Positions 21,738 to 27,830 of a stretch of 40,733 nucleotides of DNA are shown here, piece after piece. Where the stretch lies: the IMG/VR virus record IMGVR_UViG_3300030019_000076, positions 1 through 40,733 of that record; one strand, given 5' to 3'. A program made the translations under genes and the position numbers. Positions within the stretch are counted from its first letter, which is position 1; every line of letters starts with the position of its first letter. The notes below the pieces were generated by a model, which saw only the letters and a program-made list of their open reading frames with translations, had not been told where the DNA came from and did no database searches. The DNA is from a virus.

Positions 21738-22664
21738 GTGCGGATCCAGTACATCGAGAAGAACTTCCAGCGCACGACGCTGGCGCTGATCCGGAAGGCC
21801 AGCGAGATCGCTGAAGAGTACGCGGCACAGGGGTATGACCTCACACTGCGCCAGCTGTACTACCAGTTCGTCGCGAGGGACATCCTCCCCAACTCCGACA
21901 AGTCCTACGACCGCCTCGGCGTCGCAGTGTCTGACGCGAGGCTCGCTGGGCTCTTGGACTGGGACCGCATCGTCGACCGCACCAGAAGTGTTGCCGGAGG
22001 TAGCACCGACTGGGTCTCTCCGAGCAACATCATCGAGGTCAGCGCTGACCAGTACCAGCGCGACCTATGGGAGGCGTCTGACCAGACGTTCCGCCCAGAG
22101 GTGTGGGTTGAGAAGGAGGCACTTGCTGGCGTAATCGCTCGCGCTGCAAACGGCTTCCAGGCTCCCTACTTCTCATGCCGGGGATACGTCAGCCAGTCGG
22201 CAATGTGGCGTGCTGGGCAGCGCTTCCAGGAGCAGCTGGCTCGTGGGTACACCCCTGTGGTGATCCACCTTGGCGACCACGACCCGAGTGGTCTCGACAT
22301 GACCAGGGACATCCGCGAACGGCTGCAGATGTTCGTCGGAGAGCCTATTGAAGTGCAGCGTATCGCGCTGAACATGGACCAGATCGAGGAATTCCAGCCA
22401 CCGCCCAACCCAGCCAAGCTCTCTGACGCTCGCGCGCAGGGGTACGTCGCGGAGTACGGATACGAGTCTTGGGAGCTAGACGCCCTGGAGCCGAGCGTGC
22501 TAGAGCGCCTCATCAAGGAGGCCGTCGAGCCGCTGGTTGACCAAACTGCTTGGGATGCGGCGGACGCGAATGACCAGGTCGAGCGAGACCGTATGCACGA
22601 GATCGCAGATCGATGGGATGCCATCAGCGCCCGGTGGGAAGAGATCGAGGAGCTGCTTGGGTAA
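21738..22664 (+). CDS. Topo VI A/Spo11-like Toprim protein
   Basis: This is a 308-residue protein with a winged-helix-like N-terminus (LTLRQLYYQFVARDIL, residues 35-50) followed by a Toprim domain. The conserved Glu lies in WVEKEALAG (about 125-127), and the DxD pair is D180 and D182 in HLGDHDPSG. This is the layout of topoisomerase VI subunit A and Spo11-like proteins, minus an obvious catalytic tyrosine context. It could nick DNA or act as an RNA-primer or repair nuclease. I chose GTG 21738 because AAGGAG precedes it. The frame is open further upstream but crosses a hairpin. Confidence 0.72.
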   Translation: MRIQYIEKNFQRTTLALIRKASEIAEEYAAQGYDLTLRQLYYQFVARDILPNSDKSYDRLGVAVSDARLAGLLDWDRIVDRTRSVAGGSTDWVSPSNIIEVSADQYQRDLWEASDQTFRPEVWVEKEALAGVIARAANGFQAPYFSCRGYVSQSAMWRAGQRFQEQLARGYTPVVIHLGDHDPSGLDMTRDIRERLQMFVGEPIEVQRIALNMDQIEEFQPPPNPAKLSDARAQGYVAEYGYESWELDALEPSVLERLIKEAVEPLVDQTAWDAADANDQVERDRMHEIADRWDAISARWEEIEELLG

Positions 22665-22677
22665 CGGTTAGGTAACG
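22661..22677 (+). promoter_or_regulatory. GTAACG direct pair, 11-base spacing (second site)
   Basis: GTAACG at 22661-22666 and 22672-22677 repeats the layout of 20755-20771. The first copy includes the stop codon of the Toprim gene. The leader motif and GTG of the next gene follow about 75-95 bases downstream. Confidence 0.5.
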
Positions 22678-22750
22678 ATACATGGGCTAGCCCACGTAAC
22701 TGCCAGCTGCTCCTGAGTTCCAGGGTAGCGTTCTACCTGTACCGCAACGA

Positions 22751-22772
22751 CGACACAACGAGGAGCACGACA
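22751..22772 (+). promoter_or_regulatory. Early leader motif (copy 7)
   Basis: CGACACAACGAGGAGCACGA plus CA runs into GTG 22773. It is nearly identical to the copy at 23186-23207, although the genes behind them are unrelated. Confidence 0.7.
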
Positions 22773-23141
22773 GTGAGCCACACCGACCAGAGCGAATGCA
22801 GCGGTAGCCGGGGCATCCCATCAACGGACAACAACGGCCGGGCTTGGTGCCCAAAGTGTGACAGAGACTTCGCCTCCAACGCTGCTGGTACCGTCCGACC
22901 GCATAAGGCAGCCCCGGAAGAGCCCCTGGTTATCTACGCGAGCATCAGCTCAGGCAGCTCCGAGTACAGCGCTGAAGCTGCCCGCATCCCGATCGACGAC
23001 TTCATCCAGGCTCTGCAGAGCGCGAAGGAAGACGGGGCCACCTACGTGATCGGCACCTCTGGTAACTACAGGGGTGCGCCATTCGTCCGGCTCGGAGAGC
23101 CTGCGTTCGACCCGAACCCTGAAGAGAACCAGTACCGCTGA
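22773..23141 (+). CDS. Hypothetical zinc-finger-like protein
   Basis: This is a 122-residue protein. The first 45 residues have ECSGSRGIPS, then WCPKCDRDF, a likely zinc-binding site that resembles small DNA- or RNA-binding fingers. The rest (PIDDFIQALQSAKEDGATYVIG) is a compact alpha/beta segment I do not recognise. The GTG start is set by a leader motif with GAGGAG nine to fourteen bases upstream. A perfect hairpin follows the stop. Confidence 0.7.
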   Translation: MSHTDQSECSGSRGIPSTDNNGRAWCPKCDRDFASNAAGTVRPHKAAPEEPLVIYASISSGSSEYSAEAARIPIDDFIQALQSAKEDGATYVIGTSGNYRGAPFVRLGEPAFDPNPEENQYR

Positions 23142-23146
23142 CCAAC

Positions 23147-23180
23147 CAGGCCGTGGGGAGCAGCTGCTCCCCACGGCCTG
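23147..23180 (+). terminator. Perfect palindromic hairpin
   Basis: The 34 bases are self-complementary end to end, with arms meeting at CAGCTG (23161-23166). The hairpin lies between two early genes, and the second has a leader motif beginning six bases after it. It is a likely attenuator or processing site. Confidence 0.7.
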
Positions 23181-23185
23181 CGCAA

Positions 23186-23207
23186 CGACACAACGAGGAG
23201 CACGGCA
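23186..23207 (+). promoter_or_regulatory. Early leader motif (copy 8)
   Basis: CGACACAACGAGGAGCACGG plus CA runs into ATG 23208, six bases after a perfect hairpin. Compared with the copy at 22751 it differs at one position in 22. Confidence 0.7.
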
Positions 23208-23831
23208 ATGAGCAACACAGCCTACACAGTCGGCGACCGGACCAGTTCAGTCCGGTACGCAGGCCCGTACTTCCCAGAGGCAGTCCTCTGGGCGCGGGAC
23301 GAGTCCAACAGGCAGGCCACCAAGCCTGGCGAGCTGGGGCACCTCGTCATCACCACCTGGGAGGACGGCGTCCCTGTCCGGGACACCCACGTCTATCCTG
23401 AGAACGAGGACGGAACACCCGCCCGCATGACTGGTGCGGACGCCAAGCGGGTCATCCAGGAGGCTACGAAACCTATGACGCTCGGCCTGGCCAACTTCAG
23501 CTGCCTCCACTTCGGCTCAAAGACTCCCCCCAGCGACGTGGCAGCCTTGCTCATTACCACCCGCGGAGTGGCGTACTCCATCAAGAGTGATGGCGACGGC
23601 TGGGAGTCATGGGGCGCCCCGCTTGGGGTGGCTGGGAATGACCTAGTTACGCTCCACTGCATACTCGTGATCGAGTCTCGCGGAGCTGCGATCTCTCAAG
23701 CAGTCTTTGCTCTCAAGCAGTCTGGGGTTTGCGAACGGTCGGCACGAAGCGGGCTCCGCATCGCGTTGACAAACTGGAGAGACAACAGCGTGTTCCCTGA
23801 TGGTGACGACAACATCCGACTCTGGTACTGA
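23208..23831 (+). CDS. Hypothetical protein
   Basis: This is a 207-residue protein I do not recognise. It is alpha/beta, with LGHLVITTWEDGVPVRDTHV, DAKRVIQEATKPMTLGLANF and an otherwise soluble C-terminal part ending WRDNSVFPDG. No catalytic motif is clear. The ATG is preceded by a leader motif and GAGGAG. It lies between the zinc-finger-like gene and the DUF932 gene at the end of the rightward arm. Confidence 0.72.
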   Translation: MSNTAYTVGDRTSSVRYAGPYFPEAVLWARDESNRQATKPGELGHLVITTWEDGVPVRDTHVYPENEDGTPARMTGADAKRVIQEATKPMTLGLANFSCLHFGSKTPPSDVAALLITTRGVAYSIKSDGDGWESWGAPLGVAGNDLVTLHCILVIESRGAAISQAVFALKQSGVCERSARSGLRIALTNWRDNSVFPDGDDNIRLWY

Positions 23832-23846
23832 AGGGACTGACCAATC

Positions 23847-24839
23847 ATGGCGCACAACCTCGAAATGATCGACGGCAAGGCTTCGCTGGTCCTGGCAAGG
23901 GAGCACGCGTGGCACTCGCTGGGGACCGTCCTCCCGGACTCCTTCACCGCAGAGCAGGCGATGGAGCACGGGCTCCTCGGCGGCTGGGACGTCCGCAAGG
24001 CTCCGGCCTTCGGCACTGACCCCAAGACGGGGGCAGTCATCCCGATGCCCGGCCGGTTCGGCATCATGCGGGACCACCCGGTCACCAAGAAAGCTGAGTG
24101 GCTCGGGGGTGACGTCGGTTCGGTTTACACAGTCATCCAGAACGAGGAGCACGCGGAGTTCCTCAACACCATCGTGGACGAGTCTGGGGCTCACTTCGAG
24201 ACAGCTGGGTCCATCGCCGGGGGGCGACAGGTGTTCCTCACGATGAAGCTGCCTGGGAGCATGCGCATCGGTGGGGTCGACCAAGTGGACATGTACCTGG
24301 CTGCCCTCAACTCCCACGACGGGTCGACGCCCTTCACAGTGATCACGACTCCTGTTCGGGTCGTCTGCCAGAACACCCTCAACCTTGCCCTGAAGTCCGC
24401 GAAGGGTAAGGCGAGCTTCCGACACACCCGTGGCGCTGCAGCCTTCATCCGCCAGGAAGCCCGAGAGGCTCTCGATCTCTCGTTCACCTACCTGGACGCC
24501 TTCCAGGCAGAGATGGAAGCCCTCGTCGAGAAGACGATGACGCAGACCCAGTTCGAGAAGATTATCGCCAAGGAATTCGGTGCACCTGCTGGGGCTAGCA
24601 CCTCTGCTCAGACCCGCGCCACCAACAAGGTCGACAAGATCGCTGAGCTGTTCTCCGACGCGGAGACGCAAGAGGGTATCAGGGGAACCGCCTACGCGGG
24701 GCTCCAGGCCCTAACCGAGTGGTATGACCACTTCTCCCCCACGCGTGGAGAGGACCGAGACACCAACCGGGCAGTGAACGCAGCGCTCTACCCTGAGTTC
24801 AAGGACAAGGCTTTGCAGCTGATGCGAGCCGCCCGTTAG
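23847..24839 (+). CDS. DUF932 family protein
   Basis: This is a 330-residue phage/plasmid-type DUF932 protein, the last gene of the rightward arm. The family opening is visible as AWHSLGTVLPDSFTAEQAMEHGLLGGWDV. Later come YTVIQNEEHAEFLNTIVDE, VFLTMKLPG and the conserved TTPVRVVCQNTLNLAL (about residues 167-182). The family is common in phages and plasmids near replication genes, but its biochemical role is not established. A bidirectional hairpin follows 14 bases after the stop. Confidence 0.85.
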   Translation: MAHNLEMIDGKASLVLAREHAWHSLGTVLPDSFTAEQAMEHGLLGGWDVRKAPAFGTDPKTGAVIPMPGRFGIMRDHPVTKKAEWLGGDVGSVYTVIQNEEHAEFLNTIVDESGAHFETAGSIAGGRQVFLTMKLPGSMRIGGVDQVDMYLAALNSHDGSTPFTVITTPVRVVCQNTLNLALKSAKGKASFRHTRGAAAFIRQEAREALDLSFTYLDAFQAEMEALVEKTMTQTQFEKIIAKEFGAPAGASTSAQTRATNKVDKIAELFSDAETQEGIRGTAYAGLQALTEWYDHFSPTRGEDRDTNRAVNAALYPEFKDKALQLMRAAR

Positions 24840-24852
24840 CAGCTGGGCATAA

Positions 24853-24892
24853 GACAGCCCCCGTTCCCTCTGAGGAGAGTACGGGGGCTGTC
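24853..24892. terminator. Bidirectional terminator at arm convergence
   Basis: The 12-base arms at 24853-24864 and 24881-24892 pair perfectly. The hairpin lies between the stop of the DUF932 gene (24839, rightward) and the stop of the last leftward gene (24904), so it can serve both arms. Confidence 0.8.
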
Positions 24893-24903
24893 CTGTGTAA
24901 CGG

Positions 24904-25221
24904 TTACACCAGCGGAGGTGTGGACGTTCCGGAGAGGGAAGCCTCCATGGCGTACGCGGGGGTTGTGTTAGCCCCAAGAACCAGCCGGGTGAGCCATGGC
25001 GGGAGTTTCGGCTCAACCTTGCGCCAGAGCGCGTACCAGCCCACCATGAGTGTTGGGACGAGCCACGCGGGAGGCGGAGCACCCGGAGAGACACCGAGCA
25101 CGCTCGCCAACCAGGGGAGGTGCGTGACGAGCTGGCTCAGCACCCAGCCCCAGGCGATCGGGACAACGGTGCGGAGCATGGACAGGACGAAGTCATTCGC
25201 CCATTGACTGATCTTGGTCAC
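24904..25221 (-). CDS. Small membrane protein, holin candidate
   Basis: This is the last gene of the leftward arm, 105 residues. LSMLRTVVPIAWGWVLSQLV (residues 13-32) and WLVPTLMVGWYALWRKVEPK give two membrane segments. WLTRLVLGAN follows. This layout resembles small actinophage membrane proteins found beside lysis genes. The GTG at 25221 is chosen because GAGAGGA precedes it. The longer open frame upstream is hydrophilic and lacks a ribosome site. A holin role is an inference, and the endolysin is encoded far away at 38278. Confidence 0.7.
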   Translation of the reverse strand: MTKISQWANDFVLSMLRTVVPIAWGWVLSQLVTHLPWLASVLGVSPGAPPPAWLVPTLMVGWYALWRKVEPKLPPWLTRLVLGANTTPAYAMEASLSGTSTPPLV

Positions 25222-25234
25222 GCTGGTTTCCTCT

Positions 25235-25582
25235 CTAGACTGGTCGAGCTGGTGGCGGTGGAGGGGCACCTCGGTAACCCCATTCGAGTAGCAGACTACT
25301 GTACTCGCGCTCGAGTTGCAGCTGTTCCAGAACCTTGGTCATCTCAGCGCGGAACCCGGCTACCTCAACACGGTACCCAGCCACCTCTTCCTGCAGCTGG
25401 TCGATGAGTACATCCCTGTCTGTTAGTGTGTCGCGCTTCTGGTCTTGCTCGATCTTACGCGCTTCCCGCTCGTCTCCCTTGATCCCGGCTCTGCGTGATA
25501 CAATCACACCCATCACGGCAGCCAGACCCCCAAGGAGCCCACCCACCTTCAGCACGGTAGAGAGGATCTCGTCGATCGGCAT
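25235..25582 (-). CDS. Membrane-anchored coiled-coil protein, holin candidate
   Basis: This is a 115-residue protein with one N-terminal membrane segment (VLKVGGLLGGLAAVMGVIV). A long charged coiled coil then runs through about residue 95 (DVLIDQLQEEVAGYRVEVAG and beyond), ending in a Pro-rich tail. Such one-helix plus coiled-coil proteins are common in phage lysis regions and may be holins or holin regulators. It follows a four-helix membrane gene and precedes another membrane gene, so the three probably act together. Confidence 0.72.
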   Translation of the reverse strand: MPIDEILSTVLKVGGLLGGLAAVMGVIVSRRAGIKGDEREARKIEQDQKRDTLTDRDVLIDQLQEEVAGYRVEVAGFRAEMTKVLEQLQLEREYSSLLLEWGYRGAPPPPPARPV

Positions 25583-25587
25583 TGGGG

Positions 25588-26028
25588 TTAGTCCTTGAGG
25601 TGAGCGGCGAGCCTCGTCTGCTCGAAGAAGACGAGGAGGTCAAGTGCCCGCTTCGCGATGCACAGAGCCCCCAGAGTCATCAACGCTGCAGCGGCGAGCC
25701 TGGTCGGGTGGTTGTCAAGATCTGCCCACATAGGGGCTGCTCGAGACAGGAGCAGAAACGTAAGCGCGCTCGCCGGTACCCACTCCACTCTCCACCAGTG
25801 GGTGAGCACTGCGAGTAAACCAATACAGCCGAGAACTGCCATAGCGAGCCCTGACACAGCCACAAGGCTATCATCCACAGGAGCGATCGTCACCCCGGGG
25901 TATCTGGCATCCCCATACGCTGCGGCGATGCAGAGTGCGTAGGACGCGAGGCAGAGCCACTTCCCCACAAGCCTGGTAAACCTGGTGGGAGATGAGTCAG
26001 GCACCGATATCCGCCTCTTCCTCTTCAT
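25588..26028 (-). CDS. Four-helix membrane protein
   Basis: This is a 146-residue protein with about four hydrophobic helices, in order WLCLASYALCIAAAYG, VAVSGLAMAVLGCIGLLAVL, WVPASALTFLLLS and LAAAALMTLGALCIAKRALDLLVFF. The N-terminus is very basic (MKRKRR). I chose the ATG at 26028. An earlier ATG at 26043 is possible, but the sequence GAAG before 26028 and the basic start fit better. It overlaps the end of the 58-residue gene upstream in another frame. A role in lysis is inferred from position only. Confidence 0.68.
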   Translation of the reverse strand: MKRKRRISVPDSSPTRFTRLVGKWLCLASYALCIAAAYGDARYPGVTIAPVDDSLVAVSGLAMAVLGCIGLLAVLTHWWRVEWVPASALTFLLLSRAAPMWADLDNHPTRLAAAALMTLGALCIAKRALDLLVFFEQTRLAAHLKD

Positions 26029-26173
26029 GGGCTTCAAACACACCAGGAAGCCTAACGGTAACCTGCCCAGCTGGTAGTCCAGTCGCAGGGGACATAGCTG
26101 GAATCGTGATAGCGACTTCTTTAGTCTCCTCGTCGTACTCCGCCGAGTAGATACCTGGTGTGAGTATCATCAT
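25997..26173 (-). CDS. Small acidic protein
   Basis: This is a 58-residue protein just below common size cut-offs. It starts MMILTPGIYSAEYDEETKEV and ends in an acidic tail (HEEEEADIGA). GAGGGG lies about eight bases before the ATG at 26173, directly after the stop of the minor tail gene, and its end overlaps the next gene by 32 bases. It resembles short beta-strand tail or fibre accessory proteins in position, but I recognise no family. Confidence 0.6.
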   Translation of the reverse strand: MMILTPGIYSAEYDEETKEVAITIPAMSPATGLPAGQVTVRLPGVFEAHEEEEADIGA

Positions 26174-26184
26174 CTAAGCACCCC

Positions 26185-26790
26185 TCAGATCTGATAGGTC
26201 CCTGCAGCCGATAGCACGTGTCCACTAGCCGTAGGACCTTTACTCTGGTCCATCACAGACCCAGAAGTGTGGATCATGCGGGCATAGCCTGGGCCATCCA
26301 TCGTGAATAGAGCAAACCCTGCAGCCCCGTACAACCATCCCTGCCCAACGATGGGAAACCCACCGGCCGGGGAAACAGGGGGAAGCAGCAGGTCGTATTG
26401 ACCAGACCCTGCGGAGACCCCAGTTCCAGAATACCCGATTGACGCTCGCCAATGGCACACAGAGCCGTCGGTGATCTTGTAAGCGCCTGTTGCGCTCCCA
26501 GCAGACCCATAGCCCAGGGCAGTTCCACCGGCTCTGAGGATTGGGGTGTACGAGATCCAAGCGTCATACAGCCCTTCAGGCCCGTGTACGATCGCGCGCC
26601 TACCGACTATCTGCACCAGCACACGAGAACCACCAGCCACCCGGGAGGTTAGAAGATCGGGTGTGACAGACAACGCTGAAGAGTCTCCATCTAGCCGAAC
26701 GCGAAGCGGAGATAGCTGGGTCACAGTTCCCCACCTCCAGGAGCTAGACTCCCCTGGGGTGTCTTGAGGTAACAGAAGGTCGAGGTCCAT
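26185..26790 (-). CDS. Minor tail protein (possible receptor-binding tip)
   Basis: This is a 201-residue protein. Residues 20-75 look like a small OB-type barrel (SPLRVRLDGD, RVLVQIVGRRAIVHG), as seen in baseplate or tail-tip spike adaptors. The remainder is Gly- and Ser-rich with ASIGYSGTGV and SAGSGQYDLLLPP, like many phage tail-tip domains. The ATG shares a base with the previous stop. Position at the end of the tail genes suggests a host-binding or tip role, which is inferred. Confidence 0.72.
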   Translation of the reverse strand: MDLDLLLPQDTPGESSSWRWGTVTQLSPLRVRLDGDSSALSVTPDLLTSRVAGGSRVLVQIVGRRAIVHGPEGLYDAWISYTPILRAGGTALGYGSAGSATGAYKITDGSVCHWRASIGYSGTGVSAGSGQYDLLLPPVSPAGGFPIVGQGWLYGAAGFALFTMDGPGYARMIHTSGSVMDQSKGPTASGHVLSAAGTYQI

Positions 26791-27830
26791 TACAGGGCCA
26801 CCTCCCGAACTCGTATCTCCATCTGCGCGCCAACCTCAAGGTTGAGTGAAGTGCTCTGCACCACACCGCGCGACGACACACCACCGGTGTGGAAACCCAC
26901 AGCGTTGTTTAACTCAAGAGGGAGCGCCGCACAGCTGAGGCTGATACTAGCGCTCGAGGAACTCAGGTCAGCTAACTTACGAGAAGCAAGCGCATCGAGG
27001 ACTGCCTGAGAACTTGCCTCAACGTTTGTCTCCGTATAAACGACCCAACGTCCTCTCCTCGTGTATGAGAATGGGCTGCTTGGGTTAGTGTTCGTGGTGG
27101 TCGATATGAGCGCCGGAGCGGAGCCGCTAGCAACTGATACGAGGACCACCTTGTTAGGGACAGCTGCTAGGTCCTCATCCCGTGTGAACTCTGCGCTGTG
27201 TACAGCCTGTGCTCCCGCTGAAAAGTCCCATGACGTCGCTCGGTCTTGTGGGCGTACATAGGGCTCTGCCAGGAAGCGGCCGTGCCCATCACAGTGAAGG
27301 CTGAAGTAGTTGATAGACGCCAGAAGATCGTTAATGATTCGGAGCTTCGAGGTTCCCGCCTCCCACACCATCCCAGCAGGCGCTGTGAGTGTTGAGCCGG
27401 TGAGACTTCCTGCATTCTCCCCTGCGCTCTCGATCAGAGCCTTAACCACCGATGTTACTACAGAGCCTGCGGCAACAGAGTAGCTCCCATCAACCTTGTC
27501 TTGGTCAAGAACGACGAGTTTGTCGAGCATCTCAACGCTCCAGTGACGGCCACCGTCGTAATACGAGGACACTGGAGAAGCCAACAGGAAAACCCCCAGA
27601 GGCCAACTCTGAGCACCCACTTGCCACCATACCTGAATCCGGTTTGATAGCCAGTCGATGCCCTGCCCCATGTCGTCAAGCTCCAGTGTTCCTCCGCCAC
27701 GTATGACGGAGTTGACATCCTGATCTACGCGACCTCCTGTGACCCCGTCGAGCGCCTTCAGGACGGAGTCCTTGCTCGTGAGAAGGTCAACCCTCCAGCT
27801 CTCAACACGGTGCGTGGTCAGCTCAGACAC
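26790..27830 (-). CDS. Minor tail protein, hub-like
   Basis: This is a 346-residue minor tail protein in the place of the tail-tip hub. It opens with VESWRVDLLTSKDSVLKALDG, and later has LIESAGENAG and LLASINYFSLHCDGHGRF, a pattern of actinophage hub or baseplate-like proteins with a lysozyme-free core. The GTG at 27830 overlaps the end of the FN3-rich gene by eight bases. The hub assignment rests on gene order and general pattern, not on an explicit catalytic motif. Confidence 0.75.
   Translation of the reverse strand: MSELTTHRVESWRVDLLTSKDSVLKALDGVTGGRVDQDVNSVIRGGGTLELDDMGQGIDWLSNRIQVWWQVGAQSWPLGVFLLASPVSSYYDGGRHWSVEMLDKLVVLDQDKVDGSYSVAAGSVVTSVVKALIESAGENAGSLTGSTLTAPAGMVWEAGTSKLRIINDLLASINYFSLHCDGHGRFLAEPYVRPQDRATSWDFSAGAQAVHSAEFTRDEDLAAVPNKVVLVSVASGSAPALISTTTNTNPSSPFSYTRRGRWVVYTETNVEASSQAVLDALASRKLADLSSSSASISLSCAALPLELNNAVGFHTGGVSSRGVVQSTSLNLEVGAQMEIRVREVAL

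Noticed and set aside
23643-24671. A 342-codon leftward open frame
   Set aside because: It is antisense to the DUF932 gene, with no start signal.
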